This document shows positions 31,804 to 42,684 of a stretch of DNA of 64,000 bases, in pieces. The stretch covers positions 124,001 through 188,000 of the forward strand of contig WHVA01000068.1 in the NCBI GenBank assembly GCA_015179125.1, read 5' to 3'. The notes below the pieces were generated by a model. The model saw only the letters and a list, made by a program, of their open reading frames with translations. It did not search any database and had not been told where the DNA came from. The position numbers and the translations under genes were made by a program. Positions within the stretch are counted from its first letter, which is position 1; every line of letters starts with the position of its first letter. The stretch comes from Gautieria morchelliformis. Taxonomy: Eukaryota > Basidiomycota > Agaricomycetes > Gomphales > Gomphaceae.

Positions 31804-33190
31804 AGACTCAAGGAATGGTCAGGAACCTCGAGACTTCTGAACCCCGCTCGCATTACTGTACAAAGAACACATGACATCACAGTCCCAGTCGGGGTATAAT
31901 CTCTAGCGTACACAATCACGCTTGAATAAATTGCAGCAAGACAGAGAACTCCATACAGCCTGAAAACACGATGCTGCCAAAGTATAGAACTTTGCTCGGG
32001 AGAAACGTCATTCCAAATGGGCTGTGCCTCGATATTACAGCTTAGTTGCAAACAATGCGATGAGCGATCGTGGCCTGATATTAATGAAATCCAATTCACT
32101 GTCCCGACCGACCGACCTGAAAATCAAGCAGAAGCGTCGTACGCGATGGGTTTCTGCCGTGTGAGATGGTCAATAAGAGACGTGGCAAGGTAGTAGAGAG
32201 AATTGTTGATAGATGTCTGCTACAATGTGTCCAAGCAAATTGGAATGCTTGGAAGGCCGCCAGGCATACGTGTGTTCGGCAATTAGCAGGGAGGAAGAAT
32301 CAGAGTGTGCTTGCTTCGGTAGTTGTCCTGTAACTATATATCATCGTACAAGTCTATTGCGCAAATTCTGCGTGTATTCCAGAAAGATTATTGTAAGCGT
32401 AAGTGTGCCTTTCGGGTCGAATCGTCAATGAGAACCGTGGTATACCAGAAGAAAGTCAAGTACGCACAGTAACTAAGATCGCACATGGGATTGTCCCTGC
32501 TCCGAGTCCCGCTTCGCGGAGCTTACGCTAAGATGGACGAGGATAGTCGTTTCAGGTCAGGTATGAGCTGTTTTCTAGGGGAATAAGAGTACTTACGCTG
32601 CACGGAGGGAGACGGAGTAAGCAGCGGTGATGTACCATGGAACAGCCCAATTGGCAGAGATGCTGCCATAGGCTCTGAAGACGAGCGGTCCTCTGCAGCA
32701 AATGGGTTTTGAGCATGCGTACTATGGGTGGATAATCGATCCGAGGGAAAGCACATGTGTCACATATGCCTTCTGATTTCAATCGCTCATCATATGATCC
32801 AGCGGGGCAATTTGTGTCAGGCAACTTTCAATGAGTACATGCTTGCAGTGCGCATGATATATACATTTCACATGGCTCCACTGTCTCATTGAAAACCCTT
32901 CATTTCCTCCGCGACCTCTTGCCTGCGAAAGCTTTTGCAACCAAGGCCTCTATTTCCTGCTTGTTGGGACTATTGCAGCACGTCCGCCGTAGGTGTCGCC
33001 GGAGAGTGCTCTGACAGTAACTCCTGGGCTTACCATTCCTCATGCACCCGTAGGGGCACAGCACCGACGGCTTAGACGGATACATAACCCGCCAATTTTG
33101 CCGTGCACAGGAGCTGCATCTACTGTTCAAATCCTGGGGGTGTGGGGTTGTAGACAAAGGTCCTGGTCCCGGCTGCATAGCCAGGCCTGA
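31804..33190. repeat. Segmental duplication, copy B (partner 27655-29900)
   Basis: This is a shorter paralogous copy with small indels against copy A. It contains only the last exon of the zinc-finger gene, so it is a partial duplicate or has since been trimmed. The 31168-31803 stretch to its left shows no gene. Confidence 0.7.
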
Positions 33191-33220
33191 TACCTGACCT
33201 AAAAATATACCCTCAGACAT
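32900..33220 (-). pseudogene. Truncated paralogue of the C2H2-like gene (last exon only)
   Basis: 106 aa that parallel the terminal exon at 29540: MQPGPGP, VMYPSKP, LCPYGCMRNGKPRSY, LRRHLRRTC and the EALVAKAFAGKRSRRK tail. The finger retains both Cys and the His. The upstream exons of copy A are not found beyond 33220, where the similarity ends. Confidence 0.6.
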
Positions 33221-33424
33221 GGGACATGGCCTGGCCAGCGCCTGATTAGATTAGAGTATTATAAATAGAATTACTCCATATTAATAATGTTGTATTTACT
33301 AATCCGTAAATCACTTCATTTGGATGAATTAAATGATTCAGACGTCGTCAGAATCTTACTGTTACGGTATAAACGTTCTGCACACTGAATTCTTTCCCGC
33401 GATTCGTACGCAACGAGACAATTC

Positions 33425-34175
33425 GCCTGTGGTTGCCTGGTACGATACATTTAATTCAGATTTCTGGTGAATTCACGATTTAATTGTGGTTCTTTCTTGT
33501 TTAGGTTCACGTCTTCAACCAGGCCCCCTTCTCGTATTAGACAATATCTCTTTCTCTTCGTGCGTAGTCGTTCATCGCGTACAACACACGTTGCGTCGGT
33601 CCATTGACAGGGAAGAGTTATAGGTTGCATAACAGTACCCAACGGCTTTCGGTGAAAGTCACATTGACGGCGACTATTTTGTGTACGTACGTATTGTTGA
33701 ACATTCTTTTCATGCACTGTTGACTTCCCCCGCTTTCACAGTACGTCTTTTCTTTTCTTGCCCTGTCCTCTAACACGCAGGCGCATAACGCGAGGTGAGT
33801 CCTGCGCTGGAGATTATACCATCGAACGAGCACGCAGGCGTAGATATCGCCATCGATGATTCAGAAGAGCACGCGGCGTAGGCGCACGCGGACCTTGATC
33901 CAGGGAGCACCGCCGACGCCGATCTCGAGCTCCGTTCTGCAACTACTGTAATGCACAGCTGAGCTCGGTCACGCTGGGACAGCCACCACCGCATAGGACC
34001 CAGATATCCCCGCACACACCATGCTCGTCAGACGCCCGGCGCAGCGTCGGGTGCGGGTCCAGGTGCACACCTTGAGCATCGCTGGAGTGTCGACCATGGG
34101 TGGAAGCTTGGAAGGATACGATGTAATGTACGACTAAATATTTGAAAATAGACATTCTATTCCGACCACCTCGAC
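33425..34175 (+). repeat. Dispersed repeat, copy 2 (partner at 3190-3760)
   Basis: Same landmarks as copy 1, with more CpG retained (for example CGCGTACAACACACGTTGCG where copy 1 has TG or CA steps). No coding domain is recognised. Confidence 0.75.
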
Positions 34176-34244
34176 TAAAGGCCACGTGGGTGATGCCGGC
34201 CTCTAGGGTCGTGGAAGAGTCAGGTGCAGGTGTAGGGTGTGGCA

Positions 34245-34345
34245 TGTTAGCCGCGGTCCGAGTGCGAGTGAGGGTGGGGGCGTGTTAGCTGCGGTCCGAG
34301 TGCAGGTGAGGGTGGGGGCGTGTTACGTGCGGTCCGAGTGCGGAA
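34245..34345. repeat. 38-bp tandem repeat, about 2.6 units
   Basis: GCGGTCCGAGTGC recurs at 34253, 34291 and 34329 with GTGAGGGTGGGGGCGTGTTA between. It lies just before the Plavaka element. Confidence 0.8.
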
Positions 34346-34362
34346 AGTGCGTGGGCACATGA

Positions 34363-37300
34363 CATATTTAATTAATAATGAACACTCTGAATCCAACTTA
34401 AATACAGGTGTCTAGGTTTCCAGGAGACCACCGTTGCCCCCTGTTTCTTTTCTCAGCCTCAGTACTATTATGCCCTATCACAAAGACCTCAGTGATGATG
34501 GCAGGCAGTACTGGTGTCAATTTTGCTGGTCCTATGTTAAGATTTGTGGCTCCACACAACATGCCAAAGCATGTGAGCTCAAGACCATTACTACAGAGGC
34601 AGCAAAGCAATGGCACAGTAGGAGAAAAGGTTAGTTCTCTAGAAAATGAGTCTAATTACCATTGCTAACAACTGACTCTTATCAAAAGTTCTTGACACTC
34701 AGCCTTCACAACTATCTGAGCCCTCTAGTGCTCAAGGAAATCTATATTCAGAGACATCTAGTACAGTGGAAAGTAAGTTATATATCTTCTATCCATATTT
34801 ATCACTTACTTCAACCATGTTTTATAATACTAGTGGCTGTCTTGGATATTGATGATAAATCCTCTGTGGAGTCTGAGGATTCAATGTCTGTTGCATCTGC
34901 CAGCAATTCAGATAGCAATTCAGAAGCTAGCCAGAACCAACCACACACATCAACTACATTTCTTGAGATCATCCATCACCCTCATAGTAATCAACAAACT
35001 GAATTCATTTTTAGAGACCTTCCTATTCCACCCCCATCTGAAGATTGCTCCAGACCACAATCTAACTCTACTGGGAAGCCATGGGCACCATTGCATACAA
35101 GGTCTGATTTTGAATTTGCTGAACTAGTAGTTCAGTCAGCAATGAAGGGGTCTACTGTGAAGCGCTTACTAAAGGGTATAAGACATGATTGGACAGAACC
35201 TGGGTCTACAAAAATCACTTTCCAGAATAAGGTAGACTTTCAGAAAAGCATGGCTGCAGCAAGGAAATTTAATACTCAGGTGAGGATTACTTTGACATTC
35301 TTTCTGGGATGAAGTGGACTCATTATACTTTTTGCTTGTAGTTTCAGGAGGATAGTATCAGTGCAACATTTGAAGGCATCAAAAAAACCTTTGATTTCCA
35401 TTTCCGAGATCCTTGGAAGTGGCTCCTACACCTTGTCACTGATCTTACTCTGGCATCATCAATTATCTATTATCCTGTGAAGAAGATTTTACATGAAAAT
35501 GGAACATCTACTCGTTTGTATGATGAGATAAACTCAGGTCAGACATGGTGGGACATACAAGTAGGTGGTATCTTATTGCATATTTTCAATAACTCATCTG
35601 TTAAGGATCAAATGCCCTATCTTCCTGACCTACCCCATTGCTTTCTACCTCTTCATCTTTGGATGGACATAGGAAAGGTTTCCACTACTAGCAATATGCA
35701 CCCAATTCTCCTTCGTGCAGGGTTTCTCCCTCAGGCAATTTGGAATGGCTCAGGAAATGGGGGTGGTGTGCTAATTGGATATATGCCAAAGGTTGCCACT
35801 TCTCCTATTTATAACTCTATTATAGTATTTGACTTGGGATTTCTAGGTGATAGATCCAAGTGATCCAGAAGACCATACTGCAACTGAGAAAACAGTGTTT
35901 GGTCTCTTCAAGCGTGAAGTTTATCACAAAATATTGAAAAAGATATTTTATTCCCTGGAACTTCGATCTCAAGAGGGAGAGGCTGTGAAATGTGGTGATG
36001 AAATCCACCGTGTCCTCTTTCCAGGTATTGCGGTTCACTCTCTGGATGGAGAAGAGGCATATGCTACATGTGCAGCTCGGGGAGCCTCAGCAGACTATCC
36101 ATGCCCTCGCCGTCTGATACACAAGAGCCAGCTACATAACTTAACTGGAAACTTTCCTTTTCGCACCTCTAGGGAGATGCAAAAAGTCTACAAGAAAGCC
36201 ATAGCAGCAAGGACAAAGGCTGAAGCTGAGGAAGTTTTGAAAAAGAAGGGTTTGCATAAAGTCTTGGTATGTTTTTATATTAACAATATTGATGGCTGAT
36301 TTCTCATAATATTTCTTCTAAGAATGCCTTTTGGTCTATAGCTAATTCTGATCCATATCATGCTTCTTCATATGATTTGCTACATGCAGATGACTTGGGA
36401 AAATGGGGAAAGCATCTGTTTGTTCTCCTGAAAGAAGTATTGGGTAGCATGAAAAAGAAAGGAGACTACTCACAGAAGTATGTTTGCTATTCTGTTCTAA
36501 TTCTATAGACCTGTCTGACACATTATATATCTAGCATGAACAAGATACCTCGTTGGCCTGGGTTGAAGCACTTTAGTTCAATCACTACTCTGGAATTCTC
36601 TGATGGACAAAGTTACTTTGATGCTTTGAAGGTGAGCTATACATGCTTTACATATTTTGCCAAAGCTGAGATTAGTTTTATTAGTGTGTCTTACCTTGCA
36701 TTGTCCAGCTATTTTCATTGGATTCTCCATTAATTCATTGTATACGTGCATACAGCTGCTTTTGTATGCTAGCTGGCCTTCATGCTATGACTGAGATACA
36801 GCTTGAAAGAATGCTCAAGTATTTGGAGAAATATCAATATTGTTGTTCAGTAAGTCTCCTACTTTACTAATATTTTACATTCTAACTGAGATATGGGAAT
36901 AATTAGAAGCTAGAGACAATGTATGGAAAAGACTTTAACTTTCCAAAGCAGCATGCACCAGCGCATCTTTACTATGATATTACACACAAGGGTGCAACAA
37001 ATAACTACACAACACGTGTCGGAGAAGGCTTTCAGCAAGAAGTTCAGCAAGCCTACTTACAAACTAACTTTAAGAATGTGGGGCACAAGTAAGACTCATT
37101 ATGACTCGGCTCCTACACTACCTGAATATTATTATTAGATGACACGTATTGATGAAGATCAAGAGGCTATTGCAAGCATTTATATGGCTGTTGATGCTTA
37201 TGATCTTGAGCTCCAGAGTCAAATAGAAGAGGGGACAGAGAGTCAAGATTATAGGAAGCGAAAGAAGCAACAACAATCACAAGGGCATTGGAGACTTGGC

Positions 37301-38000
37301 TCTCAACAAAAGGGCACTACAACACAAAAACTCATGACTACCTTTCAAGACAAGTCAGCCTTTCGAAACTTTCACAAGAATTTGATTGGATATCTCAGGG
37401 AGACATTTTCTGAAGACATTATAGATGGGACACCCTTGAAGGTATGTAAATGTATATTGAGCATAATGGTTACTGAACTTAGCCTTTCTAGATCACACCA
37501 TATAGGTGTTTATATATCCACTACAAATCTCAAGAGGACTGGAATATCTGCCAGGATATTATACATTGCAGCCCATCTTTCCATGCAACCTTGATATGAC
37601 TGCATCATCATCAATACTGAGCCAGTGACTTATGCATGTATATGCTTCCTGTTCACATGCCACTTGGACTTAAGTACTTCTCATGATATGGCTCTTATCC
37701 AATTGCTGAGGCCTACTAAGTGGAGGCCCAAAACTCCCTGGGAGACCTGTCAGGTATATGGTGAGCAGGATTACAGATTTTTATTGCTCGAGTACATTGT
37801 ATGTGCTTGCCATATGATTCCTGCTTTTGGGTCAAAGGAAGGGCTGTATTATTTAAATGACCTCATTGATGCTGATATGTTCCTACGTTGCGGTAACTGA
37901 ACAATAGAAGCCATAAATTGATTCAGATACTTTACCTGTAGAAATCCAGATGTGGCCAATATTTAGTAATGCTAGAACTTGTTTCTCATCAGTGCTGCTA
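34363..38000 (+). mobile_element. Plavaka DNA transposon body, ends not defined
   Basis: The extent is inferred from the transposase exons. No clear terminal inverted repeat or target duplication was found by eye on either side. The AT-rich composition of the exons differs from the GC-rich DNA to the left. Confidence 0.5.
34470..37900 (+). CDS. Plavaka-type transposase (CMC superfamily), multi-exon
   Basis: The first ATG opens a finger-like exon (YWCQFCW, STQHAKAC). Motifs then follow in Plavaka order: LHLWMDIGKVSTT with HPILLRAGFLP and SGNGGGVLIGYMP (near 35650-35790), LHNLTGNFPF (36140), LGKWGKHLF (36395), IPRWPGLKHF and FSDGQSYFDALK (36545-36630), then NFPKQHAPAHLYYDITHKGA, NNYTTRVGEG and TNFKNVGHK (36935-37090), and a C-terminal IDADMFLRCGN. 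Introns of about 45-65 nt have GT-AG ends, for example 35279-35340 and 36478-36534. It cuts and pastes a DNA transposon. Some joins need non-consensus sites and the C-terminal part (37490-37620) has a stop, so activity is doubtful. Confidence 0.82.
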
Positions 38001-39311
38001 TGGCTAGATTCCTCCTATTCAGTCAGCATTGCTGCAACTCAACTTGACTTCATAATTCCAAACTCAAACTCACCTGAGAACTCATATTTCCACCAATGTC
38101 ACTATGAAAAACTTGGTTCCAAGCTGCACTTGAGTCAGAGTCAAGGTGATGCTTAAGCCAAGTTGATGCATCAACTTGACTTGACTGGGATGCCAGCTCA
38201 ACTCTGACTCTGCCAAAATTGGTGTTTAAAGTCAAGTCAAAATGACAACCTTGCCGCCACTACTACCACAACCACCACCTCCATGCCATTGACCACACAC
38301 ATCTGCTACCCCACCACACATTGATGCATACCTGCACATTTCACACCCATGAAAGGGCAGCTCCACCAGCTTGTGGAATATCACACAGGGCTCTAGGTGA
38401 AGGGAGCCCAAAGTTGTATATCAGAGGAAATCAGTAGCTACATGGAAACAGTGCAACTAGGTGAAGGGGATCAAAGAGAAAAGGGTGAGGATTCCTCTCA
38501 GGGGAACCCCCTCCAAGACCATTTACAAGCTTGTCATGATCTGTATTTTTCACCACACATTACTTATATTATTCTACTCTTTTATCAAATTTTCCCATCA
38601 TCCAAGCTTGTTCCCTCTCCAACTCACTTTTCTTGGCCTTGTGTGTAAGGTTGGTGATTTTAGTGCATGGGAACCACCTGGCGGTTCCCATGCTTAAAAT
38701 TAACCTGTACACCACATCTTGGTCAACTTCAGAGCTGGTTCGGCTAAGGAATTGTAATTTACAATTGGAAAATCCAATGCCAATTGGGATGGTGTGGTCT
38801 TGCGATTTCATTTGCTGCGTTTCAGCCCGCCGAACGCAACACCACCACCTGTGTGATTTTGCTCAATTTCACCAAAACCAGCTGAACACTACACTTCTGT
38901 CATGTGACAGTGTAGTCAATGTTGCATCGTTTGGAAGCATGGGCTGTCTCGATCGAGACAGGGCATATTGGAGAGGCTCCATAAACACTGGAAGGCCACT
39001 CAAAGGGCCATTTTGTTGGTGCTTACAGGTGCCCTTGCCACTGCTATAACATTTTCTATCAAAAATGGTACTTAGACAAAAAAAACCACTACCTAATTAA
39101 ATGTGCATGAACTTTGTTGCCAGTGCAATGCAGTAAAAGCAAGGATCGCCACTGCCTTCTGATTCCGCTTGAGTACCTCACCTTGGAGGAGCGCGATGAC
39201 CGAATTGATACTTTCCTTTTTGGACTTGTCCAAGCTGGGAGTGGCCATGACGCAATGTCTAGGGCGGTGTGGTGTAATGATGGAAAGCAATTTGGTTTTT
39301 GAAATAATGTG
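38001..39311. other. Intergenic stretch with inverted repeats
   Basis: No gene is recognised. An 11-bp stem with 7-nt loop (GCATGGGAACC, 38665-38675, with 38683-38693) and a perfect 18-bp palindrome CTGTCTCGATCGAGACAG (38944-38961) are present. Their role is unknown. Confidence 0.5.
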
Positions 39312-39316
39312 GAATT

Positions 39317-39656
39317 TGTTGTTAGAATGTGAGGAGGGAGATGGAGAGAGACGAAGGCTGGAACAAGACACGATGCGCACTATGCGCGAGAGACAAAACA
39401 CTAGTGAGGGCGCTGTTAACTCACTCAACCGGACTCAACTATGTGAGTGAACGGGCTAAAAACTGATATATTTGTTGTAACTACTGGGCTAGCTACATAT
39501 ACGAGTGTCGAAGGTATGGGCGCTCGGTCAGGGGTCAGCGGAGTGGGAACTAGATAGGTGTATCCTAAAGCAGATAGTCCTGGGAAAATGCCGGTTCACA
39601 ACACAGGCAGCGCTGACATAGTAAGGAGATGAACTAATATATACCAGTTTACAACA
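39317..39656 (+). mobile_element. Solo LTR with 5-bp target duplication
   Basis: Starts TGTTG, ends CAACA, and is flanked by GAATT on both sides (39312-39316, 39657-39661). It shares CTGTTAACTCACTC and TATGTGAGTGAACGGGCT with the LTR at 11679-12032, from which it is clearly diverged. Confidence 0.85.
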
Positions 39657-39984
39657 GAATTCAGGTCAGAACCAGAATTCCAAATTACCCATGAAAATTG
39701 CAATAGCAAAAGTAGGCATTTTCCAAAATTGTGCCAGCCGAACAGTCACACAATCTCACGCGATTTCCGGAATCATCTGGAATTGACATCATTTCATTTT
39801 GGCTGTGCGATTACATGCAATTCTGTAGCCAAACGGGCTCTCAGCATGACCTTGTGCTATACACAGGCATTAAGCCACTCCCTTACACTCTGTGATCTGC
39901 CTGCAGCTGTTTGCCTGGCAAACAGCTGACTGTGGTCACTGCAGTGTCTTGAAAATGACCACTGCAATCTGTAGTAGTTTGCTC

Positions 39985-40275
39985 TACTATGGAGGTTAAT
40001 CGAAAAGGTCATGTAATACAGCATATACAAGTATATAATATATATTATAAGAGTATTAATAACAACATATAGGAATATATAGTAGTATTTATAAGGAGAA
40101 TAATAGATGTTATTAGAAGATTTTGTATATATTTAAACATCTCGGAGATATATATCCGTATGAGAGAGTAGTAGAGTACAATATAAAGTAATAAATACTT
40201 GGATAAATATTTCTAATAGATATCAGTAGGAGTATTAGTATGAATAATTATAATGATATAGTCTATATTAAAGGT
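39985..40275 (+). repeat. AT-rich dispersed repeat, copy 1 (inverted partner 55160-55440)
   Basis: CTATGGAGG-TAATC, TAAGAGTATTAATAACAACA, AAGGAGAATAATAGATGTTA and AAACATCTCG match the reverse complement of 55160-55440. Type unknown; no coding. Confidence 0.8.
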
Positions 40276-40299
40276 TGATAGAAAAATTCCAGGAACAAA

Positions 40300-40915
40300 G
40301 CCAGGGGTGAGGTGTGGGACAGAGGTGGCAGTGGATATCCTCATCAAGTTCAAACACCCACCCCACCAGGCAAGCCCAAGCCCAGGCTTCCTATTTTACC
40401 ACATTTCCCTGCCTCTTCACCACGTTGTACCACATGTTTCCCCACCTCTTCACCACATTTTACCACATGTTTCCCCACCTCTTCACCACTTTGACACCAT
40501 GAACCCCCACCACACACATGCCTATTGCAACCATTGGCATGTTGGCATGACACACCGTGCATGTACTGGAGCGCCTTTTTTTTCCTCAGCAATGTTCAAC
40601 TCCGACTCCGTATGATCATCCACCGTCTGCATCATCCTCCATGGCTTACCTCGGTTGGTCATTGGTGATATCACCACATCAATATCTCTGGAGCAGCTCC
40701 TCACATCATTGCGTTCCCTTGTCAGGCTCAACTGGTGGGGGAGTCCATTCTTGCTATTAATAGTGTTCTGTCTGGTGGACCGACACCTCTTTACCATTTT
40801 GACACCATGAACCCCCACCACACACATGCCTATTGCAACCATCGGCATGTCGGCATGATGCACAAGTTAGCCAAGGTCTGCGAGACTTTGTCTAACTCGT
40901 GCATCATGCCAACAC
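40300..40915. repeat. Low-complexity region with local duplications
   Basis: A CCACATGTTTCCCCACCTCTTCAC-type unit repeats around 40430-40490. A block of about 75 bp (TTTGACACCATGAACCCCCA to GCATGTCGGCATGA) occurs at 40487-40560 and again at 40796-40860. No gene is recognised. Confidence 0.6.
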
Positions 40916-41453
40916 TGTCAGGGGAACACCAATCACACACTGCGCATTATCGCATGATTTATCGCATGCATTATCGCAAGCTTTATCGCATGCATTATCG
41001 CAGTGCGCATTATCGCATGCATTATCGCACGCATTATTGCACTGTGCATTATCGCATGCTTTATTGCACTGTGCATTATCGCACACTGCTTTATCGCAGC
41101 GTGTTATTGATGGCCCCTGAGCTTCTCCTAGCCTTTGGCATCCTTCTGTCTTGTGTTCCGTTTATTTCCCTTCCTGTTCCGGCCCCTTCCGACATCATTC
41201 CTTCCTTATCTGTCCAGTCCTGTTATTGCTGGTGTGATTGCTTATGTAACTCAGGCATTCGGTGATCGGGATAGCATGCCCAAGTTTGCTTATAGTCGTA
41301 GTTAGGTGGCGAAGGGGTTCCCTAGAGTTTTCTCTTTGGATCCCCCTTCGCCAGGTATGTCTGTGTCCTGTATATAGTTCTCTATCTTACTTTGGATCCC
41401 CCTTCACCAGTTCGCCGCTTGAGTGTAGAGCGTCTGCCTAGGTTGCCCTTATA
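40916..41453 (+). repeat. Family 3 LTR
   Basis: 538 bp. Starts TGTCAGGGGAACACC and ends CCCTTATA, one transition from the CCCTTACA of families 1 and 2. U3 contains a 12-bp minisatellite. Confidence 0.82.
40943..41105 (+). repeat. 12-bp minisatellite in the family 3 U3
   Basis: About 12-13 units of GCATTATCGCAT, with variants such as GCTTTATCGCA and GCATTATTGCACTGT. It lies within 30 bp of the LTR start. Confidence 0.9.
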
Positions 41454-41465
41454 GTAGAAAACTCT
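41291..41465 (+). promoter_or_regulatory. Family 3 promoter, self-priming pair and leader intron-like unit
   Basis: TATAG at 41291 lies 33 nt before AGAGTTTTCT (41324-41333), the perfect complement of AGAAAACTCT (41456-41465). Direct repeats CTTTGGATCC...CCAG at 41334-41354 and 41390-41410 differ at one base and bracket a 56-nt GT-AG unit starting GTATGT. Confidence 0.8.
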
Positions 41466-41571
41466 CTCTAGAGCACCGGTTGCGAAATCGCCCGACTTCG
41501 AATTGAACACCCTTTGAAAGCAGCGATTTTAGCAATCCCTTCTCATACCCTGACACCCTCTAACACTTACC

Positions 41572-42684
41572 ATGGACAACTTGCCGTCTGCTGCTGAAGT
41601 TTTGGACCGCTTGGCGGCGATAGAGCAAGAGTTGATGAGAGAGAGGCAGGAAAAACAAGATCTGGAGACGAGGTTGAATACCCTGCAGGCTATGACCACT
41701 GGGCTGATGGCTGGACTCCCTAGTCGTGTTCGCACCTCCTCAAAGTGAACAGCTGAGCCAGCAAAGCCTTCCGAGTACGATGGCGATCGTGCAAATGGTC
41801 GCAACTTCATCCAGTCATGCAGCCTCTACCTGGGTGTGTGTGCGAGCGACTTCCCGGACGAGCAGTCGCAAATCCTTTGGGCGATGTCCTTCATGAAAAC
41901 AGGGAGGGCTGCGACTTTTGCCACTCGCGCATTCACTCATGAAGTGAAGCATGGCACGCCGCTCTACATGACCTAGAAGGATTTCGTTGAAGCATTTTGC
42001 CAGCAGTTCTATCCCCTACATGAGGCCACTGATGCAATGAATCAACTGGAATTGCGCCAGTACCACCAGGGCAAGCATTCAGTTGACGAATACATCGATG
42101 GGTTCGAAGAGCTGGTTGAGAAGGCTGAATACACAGATGGGAGATCGATTGTGATGAAGTTCCGTCGAGGTCTCGAACCTGCGATCCAGAGTCGCATCAC
42201 ATTGATGTTGGATGGCAGGCCAAAGGACGATGACCCTTCTGCATGGTATGGAGCGGCGAGGACAGTTGCACTCATGCGTGCAGCCAACGAAGTGTTCCAG
42301 GGACCTAGGGTGACAAACAGTGGCCCTCCCCCACCGCCAGTTTTTCGCAAGGCAGGTGAATCATATACCAGGTTCACCAGTCAACTCCCTTCGAGGCCAG
42401 CGATAATCCCAGTGCCCACACCCCTTCCAACTTCCTCTGGACCAACTCCGACGGATGTGGACGCTGCGAAAAAGCGATTCCCACAGCCACTCACCTGTCG
42501 GCGCTGCGGGAAGGTCGGACATTTCGCGCGAGAATGCCCCCAGGCCTACGATGTCTGCTACATGACAGCTGATGAGCGTGAGGAGTTGCTGGAGCACTGG
42601 ATGGTCACTGCGGATGTGTGAGATGTCGCTGAGGAAGAGGTCGAGAAGGATGACGTGGAGGATTTTGTGTCGCCCAGTGAATGA
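41572..42684 (+). pseudogene. Gag of family 3 with three in-frame stops
   Basis: The ATG at 41572 opens MDNLPSAAEVLDRLAAIEQE with a coiled-coil-like N-terminus. A capsid region (LWAMSFMKTGRAATFA, FRRGLEPAIQSRI) and one zinc knuckle CRRCGKVGHFARECP follow. In-frame stops are at 41746-41748 (TGA), 41974-41976 (TAG, at the Trp position of T-W-KDF) and 42619-42621 (TGA). The true gag end is TGA 42682-42684, which overlaps the pol ATG at 42681 as ATGA. Confidence 0.85.

Noticed and set aside
34363..38000. Plavaka terminal inverted repeats
   Set aside because: Candidate words near both sides did not match each other by eye, so ends were not called.
40943..41105. Possible CRISPR-like array
   Set aside because: It is a 12-bp minisatellite without unique spacers, inside a retrotransposon LTR of a eukaryote.
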